DNA of 32,936 nt, taken from Methanobacteriota archaeon (GTDB taxonomy: Archaea > Thermoplasmatota > Poseidoniia > Poseidoniales > Poseidoniaceae). Under the pieces are notes generated by a model. It saw only the letters and a list, made by a program, of their open reading frames with translations, was not told the origin of the DNA and did not search any database. The stretch lies in the NCBI GenBank assembly GCA_002715725.1, contig PAZU01000038.1:1-32936 (forward strand), written 5' to 3'. A program made the translations under genes and the position numbers. Each line of letters starts with the position of its first letter. Positions within the stretch are counted from its first letter, which is position 1. Of this stretch, positions 1 through 7,467 are shown piece by piece.

Positions 1-517
1 CTGGGAATCTCCAAGCATTGTTACTGTCACCATTTCTCCTACCCCAAGTCATCATTAGGACGGTTTCTCCACCATTATCCTCGATCACTTCAGCGAGTTC
101 AACAGCACCGTCCTTGCTTGCTATCCATTCATTTTGGCTTCTAGGGAATCCTGGAATCTGGCTTTGGTCCTGCAAAATGACATAGTCCCAGTTGCCGTTG
201 TTGAGCGTAGTATTCCATTGATGGCCCGCAGATGCGACATTGGTTGCGTGTTGAGAAAGGCGCATACCGCCGCTTGTCAGGGCAGATACATTGGCTGGCT
301 GTGAAGCAGCACTCATCACTCCATCAACCAGATTGTGAAGTGAATTAGAGGCGACATAACTGTTTCCCATCAGAAGAATATCTGCTGGGCCTTGACCTTG
401 ACCAGGGCCTTCCTTGGATTCAACTTCCTCATCTAGGTAGCTCAAATCCATTGATTGATATGGCATTAAGCACATCATTGCCATGACGGCTACTACGACC
501 CAAGGCTTTGCAGACAC
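1..517 (-). CDS. SGNH/GDSL-like hydrolase, C-terminus beyond window
   Basis: This is the N-terminal 172 residues of a secreted or membrane-anchored SGNH-family hydrolase; the 3' end lies beyond the left edge. The reading frame is open from a GTG at 517, directly after an in-frame TGA. It begins with a short basic N-terminus and a hydrophobic stretch (about residues 6-19) that looks like a signal peptide, then an acidic, Gly/Gln-rich linker. Block I appears as LLMGNSY (catalytic Ser at about 53, GNS in place of GDS), and DYVILQDQSQIP resembles block III of SGNH enzymes of the DUF4886 kind. The substrate is unknown; the family includes esterases and acyl hydrolases. It lies 44 bases downstream of the phosphatase-superfamily gene on the same strand, so the two are probably cotranscribed. 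Confidence 0.7.
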   Translation of the reverse strand, partial: MSAKPWVVVAVMAMMCLMPYQSMDLSYLDEEVESKEGPGQGQGPADILLMGNSYVASNSLHNLVDGVMSAASQPANVSALTSGGMRLSQHATNVASAGHQWNTTLNNGNWDYVILQDQSQIPGFPRSQNEWIASKDGAVELAEVIEDNGGETVLMMTWGRRNGDSNNAWRFP

Positions 518-561
518 ATGTCAACTAGACGGCTACCCATCATAACGCTTCGCGTTAATCT

Positions 562-3105
562 TCATGCAGAGATAGTTTCGTCTTGTTTAGGCCAATATTT
601 GTCGTAAAGCATGAATGCAGTAGAGGCCCCAATCAGCATCATACAGAACAACATGTCCCATCCGATTTTGAATACTAAACGAGGAAGATTCGGAGAAATG
701 GATAACTGAATTGCTAATCCTGCTAACCTAACCGAGAGAATTAGCACAGTCATCTGCAAAGGCCAAGAATTCCTTCTGAACAAATTCCACCACAATGTAC
801 CCATCAAAATTACAGGGCAAGCTCCCATCAAGAAAACCCAGTTGTTGCTTGGAGATAGGCGGTCTCCAATGTACCCGCCTTTGAGGAATAAGTTTCCTGG
901 GTCGATATCTCTAGGGTGAATTATTCCATCGGTTTGACCCAATGTTGCCCACCACGCAAACCATATGCCGATCGGTACTATTCCTAGCATGATATGTCTG
1001 CCGAATTCAGAGAACTTGCTATCAGTTTCTTCTTTCAGGTAGCTCCATTCTCTATTCATCAAGGATTCTATGCAGCCAAAGAAAATCATTGAGATTCCAC
1101 CGCCCCATGCACCCCAACTCATTGTTAGCCAAGCGAATGCGCAGTATTGGAAAACAGCATATGAATACGGTTTTTTCATTACTTGCAGGACGATTGAAGC
1201 AACCACTCCAGCAATTAGAGTCCAGATTAGGAACCAATCCACTGTGTTCGAATTTTGTGCAATTAGAACCGGTATAGTGGCCATTGCACCTGCTATGGCA
1301 AACGAGGTAGGCCATTTCCCATTTCTGAATCTCGAGGCGTAAATCAAAGTTAATGTGAATGCAATAACAACCGACCAAATTACAGCGTCTAATTCATCAG
1401 ATTGCGTAAACATGACCATGAAACGTGTTGCTGAGACGCCATATACTCTGTAATCGGAGAAAAAGATTGTAGCGATTAGAATCAAGATCAATGGAATGAG
1501 CAAGCGCTTAGGTGTCTTGTCGTCATTGTTCACGAACATGCGATTTTCAATCATCAAAACCAATCCAATCCATATTGGTAAAGCGATTATTGTGAATCTT
1601 GTTTCTGGGAAAATAATTGTGAATAATAGTACTGCAGATAAAATCGTTACATTTCGCTTAGTTGCTGTTTTTCGTCCGGTAAGTGACTGTTTAGATAACC
1701 AATAAAGTACGATTACACCAAAGAAACCTAGCGGATAATATAACCATGTCAACCAACCACGGCTGTAAGATACAAATGCTGAGATCGAAAACAGAACAAA
1801 GAATCCAATGGCTGCTTCATTAGCATATTCTGCTGTACTTTCATTCGATTTAAAAAATCTATATAAAAAACCACTGAAGACTAATATTGCCAATCCTGAT
1901 ATGATTAAATCAATATTTCTCATACCGATTTCATCGCCCCTGATTTTATCCCATTCGATTTTATCTTTAGACAGTCCATCAACGTAAGAATGTCCATTCT
2001 CTTCAAGCCAATCATTTCTCTCAACAGCAGCATCCCAATTCCACTGTTCGTACGCCTGATATTCTTCATCTGTCAAGTCGAATGCATCTAGCGGAACCTT
2101 TCCATGTATTGCATGAGGCATCGGGAGCCCGAAAATCATCGATGGAATTGTTGCTAGGTCTCTTTGTGCCATTCCCTTTACAGTTACTCCTTCAGCAATA
2201 TTAGGACCCCACATGAACCCAGCAGTTTCTCTAATCACAGGTTCAGGTGAACCATGTTGTCCAGTATCTGAAAGTCCGTGATCTGAGGTTACTAGGACAG
2301 TCCAGTTGTCTGGAACGAGATTAAACATCATGTCGAGATTATCATCGAGCCAAAGCAACTTTTCTTCAAATTCTGGTGAATCCTTTACCATGTACCTGTG
2401 GCCTACACTATCCAATCCAGAGAGGTGAGCTACAATCACATTAGGAGTCCTGTCATATCCTTCAGGGATGCCACCCTCAAGCCAATTTCTCAAAGTTACG
2501 AATGCCTCTTCATCCCCTTGGTAATAATCAGCATGACCGTATCTATGCTGCGAAAATGGAATCAAATCTCTATCTGGATAAAGGTCCTTCCAAACATAGT
2601 CGCCTAAGATTCCAAGTTGATGGTCATAATTTCCGTCATTATCTCCATCATGTGTGCTAACAAGTTTCCAACCATCAGGTGTGCCAGGATGCTCCGGGCG
2701 GAAGTTGGATAGTGCTTCATTCGGTTTTGAAGGAACTCCTGTGGCGATTTCTTTGACGCAGATCGCAGTCATTGTCATCGGATTAGATTCAATTTCCATG
2801 TAAGCGCCATCTTGAACTCTGGCGTTCAGTTTGGGCATGAATTCAGGGTCTCCCATCATGTTCCTGCCGCCGCCATCAATGACTACGAACAAGAAGCCGT
2901 CACTGAGTTGTTCAGAAGGGTATGGATTTTCTTCCATTCCTTCTAGTGGTGCTGGTGAATCTGAGATTATGTAATTACCAGTTACTAATAAGGATGGTAA
3001 TGCAATTAAGATGAAAACAAAAATTACTTGTCTAAATCTCGAATTAGAAATCAAAACAGTCGCCTTATTATCGTGCTGAAACTTTGTGGTTTTATCCTTT
3101 ATCAC
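562..3105 (-). CDS. Membrane alkaline-phosphatase-superfamily enzyme, GPI ethanolamine-phosphate transferase-like
   Basis: An 847-residue polytopic membrane enzyme. An N-terminal membrane anchor (about 26-45) precedes an extracytoplasmic phosphatase-superfamily domain (about 70-350), and roughly a dozen hydrophobic segments fill residues 400-840. Metal-ligand and catalytic motifs are visible: D77 in VVIDGGG, the Thr-rich nucleophile region at 109-123 (TMTAICVKEIATG, comparable to the TTT...KALTTG of PIG-N/O/G enzymes), D232 and H236 in GLDSVGH, D275-H276 in TSDHG, and H284. In eukaryotes this architecture transfers phosphoethanolamine to GPI glycans. Here a phospho-head-group transferase or phosphodiesterase acting on lipids or surface glycans is inferred; the substrate cannot be read from sequence. 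The SGNH hydrolase gene follows on the same strand. Confidence 0.75.
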   Translation of the reverse strand: MIKDKTTKFQHDNKATVLISNSRFRQVIFVFILIALPSLLVTGNYIISDSPAPLEGMEENPYPSEQLSDGFLFVVIDGGGRNMMGDPEFMPKLNARVQDGAYMEIESNPMTMTAICVKEIATGVPSKPNEALSNFRPEHPGTPDGWKLVSTHDGDNDGNYDHQLGILGDYVWKDLYPDRDLIPFSQHRYGHADYYQGDEEAFVTLRNWLEGGIPEGYDRTPNVIVAHLSGLDSVGHRYMVKDSPEFEEKLLWLDDNLDMMFNLVPDNWTVLVTSDHGLSDTGQHGSPEPVIRETAGFMWGPNIAEGVTVKGMAQRDLATIPSMIFGLPMPHAIHGKVPLDAFDLTDEEYQAYEQWNWDAAVERNDWLEENGHSYVDGLSKDKIEWDKIRGDEIGMRNIDLIISGLAILVFSGFLYRFFKSNESTAEYANEAAIGFFVLFSISAFVSYSRGWLTWLYYPLGFFGVIVLYWLSKQSLTGRKTATKRNVTILSAVLLFTIIFPETRFTIIALPIWIGLVLMIENRMFVNNDDKTPKRLLIPLILILIATIFFSDYRVYGVSATRFMVMFTQSDELDAVIWSVVIAFTLTLIYASRFRNGKWPTSFAIAGAMATIPVLIAQNSNTVDWFLIWTLIAGVVASIVLQVMKKPYSYAVFQYCAFAWLTMSWGAWGGGISMIFFGCIESLMNREWSYLKEETDSKFSEFGRHIMLGIVPIGIWFAWWATLGQTDGIIHPRDIDPGNLFLKGGYIGDRLSPSNNWVFLMGACPVILMGTLWWNLFRRNSWPLQMTVLILSVRLAGLAIQLSISPNLPRLVFKIGWDMLFCMMLIGASTAFMLYDKYWPKQDETISA

Positions 3106-3235
3106 GTCAACTTAGGTTACAAGTACCATTGTTTGGATTAAAGTGTTGAAGCAAGCCTTTTTGAACCACATCGTCAAGCACTAACCAAACAGGAGAAGCG
3201 AGGATTTTTTTTCGTTTGACCTAAATGGTGATACT
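3106..3235. promoter_or_regulatory. Divergent intergenic region
   Basis: 130 bases separate two genes transcribed away from each other (the phosphatase-like gene on minus, the ferritin-like gene on plus), so both promoters should lie here. A T8 run precedes the right-hand gene, and GGTGAT a few bases before the ATG at 3236 can serve as its ribosome binding site. No clear TATA box is recognised. Confidence 0.4.
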
Positions 3236-3649
3236 ATGTCGAAACTGATAGAAAAAATGAATCAAGCATTGGGCTTGGAACTTCGGGCAATCAACCTTTA
3301 TGCACACTATGCTGCTTACGTCAAAGGTTTGAATAGAATTCAATTGGAGCCTATGTTTCAGCAAGAAGCGAATGAATCTATGGTACATGCAGCAACCATT
3401 CGCAATGCAATTGTGAAGCATGGCGGAGAATGTGTTACTATCAGAGACCAGATGGTAATCGCACATACAACTGACACACTAGAGATGCTACAAGCAGCAC
3501 TTGCTACTGAGACCAAGGCTTCTGAAGTATACGGTGAGTTATTACCTCTGCTTGAGGAAATTTCTGATAGAGAATTATACGATGCAGTAGAGCAAATCTA
3601 TCTTGCTGAGTTAAGATCTGTTGAAGAGATAAGATTACTTTTGGATTGA
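3236..3649 (+). CDS. Ferritin-like four-helix protein with incomplete diiron ligand set
   Basis: A 137-residue, mostly helical protein resembling bacterioferritin/ferritin-like proteins. Helix 1 has E15 in LGLELRAINLYAHY. Helix 2 has EANESMVHA with E47 and H51. Helix 3 has E92 in LATETKASEVY. Helix 4 has YLAELRSVEEI. By hand alignment to the bacterioferritin EEMRHA and EExxH motifs, the helix 2 bridging Glu falls on S48, and the helix 4 Glu and His positions fall on L126 and S128, so an intact diiron centre is doubtful. The length is near the lower end for the superfamily. An iron-storage, oxidative-stress or purely structural role is possible. It appears to be a single-gene unit, followed 79 bases later by a small membrane protein. 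Confidence 0.6.
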   Translation: MSKLIEKMNQALGLELRAINLYAHYAAYVKGLNRIQLEPMFQQEANESMVHAATIRNAIVKHGGECVTIRDQMVIAHTTDTLEMLQAALATETKASEVYGELLPLLEEISDRELYDAVEQIYLAELRSVEEIRLLLD

Positions 3650-3728
3650 AATAAGCCATTTTAATGTCCTCGGGAAAAAAACATCATATTATTATTGGAT
3701 TGATTAAATTCAATTCGAGGCGAATAGA

Positions 3729-3899
3729 ATGAGCGGACAACTAGGAAAAGTTGGATTAGTAGCAAGTATGTTATCAGTAGTAGGATCTTTGTATCTTTAT
3801 TTTGTAACCGGTGACGAGAATTTAGGAATTTTTGTGGGTCTTTGGGCTCCAACTTTAATTCTTGCATCTAAGGAAATTGAAGTTTGGATGGAAAATTGA
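3729..3899 (+). CDS. Small two-helix membrane protein (56 aa), unknown function
   Basis: A 56-residue frame starting at ATG 3729 with a GAGGCGA Shine-Dalgarno-like sequence about seven bases upstream. It encodes a short N-terminus, a hydrophobic segment at about 8-26 (VGLVASMLSVVGSLYLYFV), a GDEN turn, and a second hydrophobic segment at about 33-47, ending in a charged tail (SKEIEVWMEN). This suggests a helical hairpin in the membrane. I do not recognise the family. The ribosome binding site and the absence of any competing gene in 3650-4066 support it; conservation cannot be checked here. Confidence 0.55.
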   Translation: MSGQLGKVGLVASMLSVVGSLYLYFVTGDENLGIFVGLWAPTLILASKEIEVWMEN

Positions 3900-3990
3900 A
3901 TCCAAGAGTGAACATTAGGCGAAATCTTACTTGCGGACTTCGTTCCATCTGTAGGATTTGTCCACGGTGTTAACTGGAATTATAGACTTA

Positions 3991-4018
3991 CTTGCTAAAG
4001 CAAGATGAGACTTTTTTT
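3991..4018 (+). terminator. Hairpin followed by T7 run
   Basis: A perfect 5-bp inverted repeat, CTTGC-TAAA-GCAAG (3991-4004), is followed after seven bases by TTTTTTT (4012-4018). This fits transcription termination for the small membrane protein gene upstream. Archaeal termination relies mainly on the T-run, so the hairpin may be incidental. Confidence 0.4.
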
Positions 4019-4066
4019 CCCGGTTTACTCCATCTGATTTTTGGAAAAACCGTGGTACAGAGTAAG

Positions 4067-4139
4067 TGGACGCTGGGGGATTTGAACCCCCGGCCTCTTG
4101 AGTGCCACTCAAGCGATCTTCCAGCTGATCTAAGCGCCC
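4067..4139 (-). tRNA. tRNA-Ala (anticodon GGC)
   Basis: Folds as a complete 73-nt cloverleaf on the minus strand. The acceptor GGGCGCT pairs with AGCGTCC (one G-T pair), discriminator A. The D stem is GATC/GATC. The anticodon stem CTTGA/TCAAG closes the loop GTGGCAC, giving anticodon GGC for alanine. The T arm is GGGGG-TTCAAAT-CCCCC. No CCA is encoded. On the minus strand a T5 run (plus-strand A5 at about 4043-4048) lies downstream and may terminate it. The gene is divergent from the SprT-like gene. Confidence 0.93.
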
Positions 4140-4215
4140 AATGTTTTGCCTAAGGCATCCTGCCCACCTGCCTTTCAATCATAAGGCTTCTCAATTAGGT
4201 ACTGTTCGGCACTCC

Positions 4216-4704
4216 ATGGACGTGGATGAAATACTCGCAGAGTTACTTCCACAAGTTCCTGAAAATGTGTTTACCCGATGGTTGAGTCAGAGAGTTTCTC
4301 TAATCTGGTTAGAAGAAGATGACAGTCGCCTGGGTATGACTAGGTTCGAAGAAGGAAATGTGGAATTAGTTCGCAGGCGCAGGCTTTCCTTAGACCCTGG
4401 TCCAATTACTATCGGACTTCACCCTAGATTGTTAGATGAGCCTGCACTATTACGGCATACTCTCACTCACGAATTAATCCATGCTTCAGGAGTGTTAAAT
4501 CACTCGAAAGAGTTGCACGATGCTGTTGATGAAATTGCTCCAGGAGTTTCTATTTCAGATTCTCCAATGCTGCAAGAAAAACGGGAGGAATACCTCGATT
4601 CTGCAAAGGTAAAATCGTGGTCATGTAAGCACTGTGGCTATGAGTGGAAGCGTTCTACAGTTCGTAAACCGATACGCTGTCACAAATGTGCAAGACCACT
4701 GTAA
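4216..4704 (+). CDS. SprT-like zinc metalloprotease
   Basis: A 162-residue protein with the SprT-like architecture. The metalloprotease motif HELIH is at 85-89 (THELIHASG), with H96 or H101 as likely third zinc ligand, and a C-terminal zinc ribbon has C137-x2-C140 and C155-x2-C158. Eukaryotic SPRTN members cut DNA-protein crosslinks; the role of small archaeal versions is less clear, and a DNA-repair function is inferred from family only. I chose ATG 4216 because the family-like sequence starts there. The same frame is open back to an ATG at 4141, but those 25 codons sit next to the divergent tRNA-Ala and look like untranslated promoter sequence. tRNA-Arg begins 33 bases after the stop. Confidence 0.85.
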   Translation: MDVDEILAELLPQVPENVFTRWLSQRVSLIWLEEDDSRLGMTRFEEGNVELVRRRRLSLDPGPITIGLHPRLLDEPALLRHTLTHELIHASGVLNHSKELHDAVDEIAPGVSISDSPMLQEKREEYLDSAKVKSWSCKHCGYEWKRSTVRKPIRCHKCARPL

Positions 4705-4737
4705 TACTGATAGAGGAGATTCGCGCAGGGTGAGTTT

Positions 4738-4811
4738 GCCCGTATAATGTAGTCTGGATATCATCTCGGCCTTCTAAGCCGATAACCGGGGTTCGAATCC
4801 CCGTACGGGCG
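4738..4811 (+). tRNA. tRNA-Arg (anticodon TCT)
   Basis: A 74-nt cloverleaf. The acceptor GCCCGTA pairs with TACGGGC, discriminator G. The anticodon stem TCGGC/GCCGA closes the loop CTTCTAA with anticodon TCT, reading AGA/AGG. The T arm has CGGGG-TTCGAAT-CCCCG. No CCA is encoded. Short T-runs follow (GATTTT, AAAATTTT). It starts 33 bases after the SprT-like gene on the same strand. Confidence 0.92.
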
Positions 4812-4877
4812 CTCGATTTTGAGTAAAATTTTGGATAATAACTAACACAGGGCTGTCTTGTTGCTTTGGGAAGTCCT

Positions 4878-4884
4878 CATATAG
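4878..4884 (+). promoter_or_regulatory. Candidate TATA box for the eL41-like gene
   Basis: CATATAG lies about 30 bases upstream of the ATG at 4912. Standard archaeal spacing would place the transcription start a few bases before the ATG, giving a very short leader. The box is only a weak match to the consensus. Confidence 0.35.
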
Positions 4885-4911
4885 CAAAGGTTGGTCGGCG
4901 GATTGTTCACC

Positions 4912-5019
4912 ATGAAGCGAGGTTCCAGAGCGTGGAAGAAGACTGGTAATCAGCGATGGAAGTGGCGTAAGAAAAAGCTACGACGTCGTAAGCGTGCTCG
5001 CCGACAGGCTAAGCAGTGA
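4912..5019 (+). CDS. rpl41e: Ribosomal protein eL41-like (35 aa, highly basic)
   Basis: A 35-residue protein, more than half Lys and Arg, ending in KWRKKKLRRRKRARRQAKQ. That matches the tiny single-helix protein eL41 (about 25 residues, typically xxKWRKKRMRRLKRKRRK...) found in eukaryotic and many archaeal ribosomes, where it sits at the subunit interface. The extra N-terminal ten residues (MKRGSRAWKK) are also basic. A TATA-like element lies about 30 bases upstream, and tRNA-Trp begins 23 bases after the stop, so the context is translational. The call rests on composition and a short motif; another small basic nucleic-acid-binding protein is the alternative. Confidence 0.65.
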   Translation: MKRGSRAWKKTGNQRWKWRKKKLRRRKRARRQAKQ

Positions 5020-5041
5020 CGCTGAAAGGTAAACGATACGG

Positions 5042-5233
5042 GGGAGTATAGTATAACCTGGTAGTATAGCTGGCTCCAGTTGCACGGGAATGACGAATGG
5101 TAAAGGTCTGAAGATTGTGATGATCAACTGGAAGACCGACCTGTGATATCCCGCCACCAGCCGTACACACAAAACTTAGTGGCGGATCAGAAGATACCAG
5201 CCGGTCGGGGTTCAAATCCCTGTGCTCCCACCA
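5042..5233 (+). tRNA. tRNA-Trp (anticodon CCA) with 116-nt intron
   Basis: Exons are 5042-5079 and 5196-5230, with CCA at 5231-5233 apparently encoded. The acceptor GGGAGTA pairs with TGCTCCC (one T-G pair), discriminator A. The D stem is GTAT/GTAT with G-T pairs. The anticodon stem is GCTGG (5' exon) with CCAGC (5197-5201, 3' exon), and the anticodon CCA is at 5076-5078. The T arm is CGGGG-TTCAAAT-CCCTG. The intron lies at the canonical position 37/38. A bulge-helix-bulge can be drawn only with one mismatch in the central helix, so the exact splice sites are inferred from the exon fold. The gene starts 23 bases after the eL41-like stop codon. Confidence 0.92.
5080..5195 (+). ncRNA. tRNA-Trp intron carrying a C/D box guide RNA
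   Basis: The intron contains box-like elements in the order expected for an archaeal C/D sRNA: ATGACGA (5090-5096, C-like), CTGA (5108-5111, D'), GTGATGA (5117-5123, perfect C/C') and CCGA (5136-5139, D variant). The spacer CAACTGGA (5125-5132) is complementary over 8 bp to 5075-5082 of the same precursor. The fifth base upstream of CCGA (G5131) pairs with C34 of the anticodon, exactly as the N+5 rule requires for 2'-O-methylation. Euryarchaeal pre-tRNA-Trp introns are known to guide such modification. No convincing target was found for the D' spacer. A separate hairpin (5151-5185) follows the guide core. Confidence 0.75.
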
Positions 5234-5309
5234 TATTCGATTATTCTCAATAATCTATTAACCAACATCTTGATGTTAGGTGCCACTCTCAGTTAAGGTA
5301 GGGAACAAT

Positions 5310-7442
5310 ATGCGTCAGGGCTTTCCATTTCTTTGTCTAATTTTATTCATGGCTCCATTGACCGGTTCAATCGGCAATGAAATCAACCATGAAGATGGTT
5401 GGACTACTTCTATTCCTGAGATGACTCCTGTTGTACATCAAGAATTAGATTGGTGGGAAAGAACAACATTAGATTCCAATCGAAATGCCATCCATGATTC
5501 TTTAGAAACACTAGACGAGCCAGTAGGGATTGGTTTGTCATATGATCGGGAAGTTACCGATTCAGATGTAGCTTACTTGGAGTCATTGGGTTACCAGATA
5601 ACTGATGTTATTGAGGCAGTAGATGCGGTGCTATTAGGTGTAATCAATTCGACAGATGTGTGGGATTTATCTCAAATTGATGGAGTTGTTATGGTCGAGA
5701 GATATGGACAAATCATTCTTTGGGGTGATGTTCAAACACCTAACATTCTAGCGGAGCAATCTGAAGAATATCCTCACACTGCTTGGAATCATACCCCAAT
5801 GATGGGTGCGGGAATAAACATTGCAATGGTCGATACCGGTACTGACAATGAGCATCCAGGTTTGAAGGACAAGTTTGTCGCCGGGTATGATGCTGTTTGT
5901 TTTGTCCATACAGACCCTGCATGTATTCTAGCAGGTGGTCGAGAAACAGATGGTTCATTTGATCCAGATGATGGAAACCAACATGGCACAGCCTGCATGG
6001 GTATGGCTGCAGCAACAGGATTGGATGCATCAGGTGAACAAACAGGGTATGAAGGCTCTGCACCCAATGCAAGCCTCATCGATGTCAGAATAGGAACTGA
6101 TGTAGGAGCAGGACCATTCGAAAATTATCTACTTTCACAAGAATTCTATGAGTCTGCAATGAATGGCATACAATGGATTATTGACAACAAAGATACTGCA
6201 TGGCCTGGTGTAGATGAAAGCCTGTATGGAATCGACATTATCTCCCTGTCATGGGGAATTACAAGCCATGAGAATGGTGGTAGCGATGGAGAAGACATGC
6301 ACTCTCGAATCCTAGACGAAGCGACACTTGCAGGTGTGACTGTAAGCGTAGCAGCAGGAAATGATGGTCCAGATAATGATGGCTTTTCGGGTATGGGTTC
6401 ATCTTCTCTTTCCATTACAGTTGGTGCTACTGATGATTTGAACACCATCACCAGAGATGATGATGAAATCGCTTCCTACTCTAGTAGAGGTCCACGCAGG
6501 GACAATGGCAACAGCAACCCTATCGATGAAATGAAACCCGATGTTACCGCTCCGGGAACGGGCATAGTGCAAGCAGAAGCATGTGTTACATCTGGTGGAT
6601 GTAACAACTTCATTGGCGGAGATGCTTCACAGAATGGATACACTGGCAGAGGTTCCGGTACATCTTATGCAACACCGGCAGTAACTGGAATTATCGCACT
6701 GATGATGGAAGTAAATGATGAGATTGATCCTTTGGTAATAAGAGAGATCTTGCGTTCAACAGCAACTCGGATGGGTGAAGCATCTCAACCAGAACACGAT
6801 CCTCATTGGAACAAGGATTTCGGATGGGGATTAGTTCACGGTCACGATGCAGTTTGGACTGCTGAATATCTAAACATTACCGGCATGTCTACTTCTGATA
6901 TGAATTTAGATTTACAAGTTCACATTGAGAATATTTCTTCGGAAGGCACAGTAAATTCATACACAGGTTTAGCTTGGTCTCGAGGTGCTGTAATGGAGAA
7001 AATCGAGTATTCTACCGATGGCGGAGAAACATGGACTGAAGTTATGTATAAACCGGTTGAAGGGGCTCTAAGCACATATGAGTCATTTGAGTTCAAATTT
7101 ACTGTAGATACAGATAATTTACCAAGTGGATACAACATGATTATTGTAAGAGGTGTTGATGCAGATGGAGCATCTTCGATGATCTCTTGGGATTCAGTCG
7201 TAGGTGGTGGAAATGTCATTTCGATGGGTAGCGGAGATTCCTTTGGCCGTACTATGTTCATTGCAACCGTTGGACTTGCAATCATTTCATTCGGGGCTTG
7301 GGTTGCGATTCGCAAAAACATTGACGAACCACTTCAATTGGCAGTTATTTCTGAAAAAGCAGAAGCTATGCCTCCCCCTATTGATGGAGAACCATTAGAG
7401 GCGGTCATCATCGATGATGCTACGGATAATGGCTCATCTTGA
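5310..7442 (+). CDS. Secreted, membrane-anchored subtilisin-like serine protease (S8)
   Basis: A 710-residue S8 peptidase. An N-terminal signal peptide (about 1-22) is followed by a propeptide-like region, then the catalytic domain (about 160-520) with D175 in VDTGTD, H225 in NQHGTACMG, oxyanion N351 in AAGND and S452 in GTSYATPAVTG. A C-terminal beta-rich segment and one transmembrane helix near the end (ATVGLAIISFGAWVAI) put the protease outside the membrane with a short cytoplasmic tail. The expected role is extracellular protein degradation, consistent with a protein-degrading heterotroph. ATG 5310 is preferred over the in-frame GTG at 5280 because the signal peptide begins directly after it. 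The aminotransferase gene follows after 25 bases. Confidence 0.9.
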   Translation: MRQGFPFLCLILFMAPLTGSIGNEINHEDGWTTSIPEMTPVVHQELDWWERTTLDSNRNAIHDSLETLDEPVGIGLSYDREVTDSDVAYLESLGYQITDVIEAVDAVLLGVINSTDVWDLSQIDGVVMVERYGQIILWGDVQTPNILAEQSEEYPHTAWNHTPMMGAGINIAMVDTGTDNEHPGLKDKFVAGYDAVCFVHTDPACILAGGRETDGSFDPDDGNQHGTACMGMAAATGLDASGEQTGYEGSAPNASLIDVRIGTDVGAGPFENYLLSQEFYESAMNGIQWIIDNKDTAWPGVDESLYGIDIISLSWGITSHENGGSDGEDMHSRILDEATLAGVTVSVAAGNDGPDNDGFSGMGSSSLSITVGATDDLNTITRDDDEIASYSSRGPRRDNGNSNPIDEMKPDVTAPGTGIVQAEACVTSGGCNNFIGGDASQNGYTGRGSGTSYATPAVTGIIALMMEVNDEIDPLVIREILRSTATRMGEASQPEHDPHWNKDFGWGLVHGHDAVWTAEYLNITGMSTSDMNLDLQVHIENISSEGTVNSYTGLAWSRGAVMEKIEYSTDGGETWTEVMYKPVEGALSTYESFEFKFTVDTDNLPSGYNMIIVRGVDADGASSMISWDSVVGGGNVISMGSGDSFGRTMFIATVGLAIISFGAWVAIRKNIDEPLQLAVISEKAEAMPPPIDGEPLEAVIIDDATDNGSS

Positions 7443-7467
7443 AAAGTAGGTTCGTTATCGTCCTTAC

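Noticed and set aside
494-540. ATG at 540 as the start of the SGNH hydrolase gene
   Set aside because: That frame stops after 15 codons; the GTG at 517 gives a continuous frame with a sensible signal peptide, so no frameshift is needed.
3927-4178. Minus-strand frame across tRNA-Ala
   Set aside because: It reads through a complete tRNA cloverleaf and has no ribosome binding site or domain.
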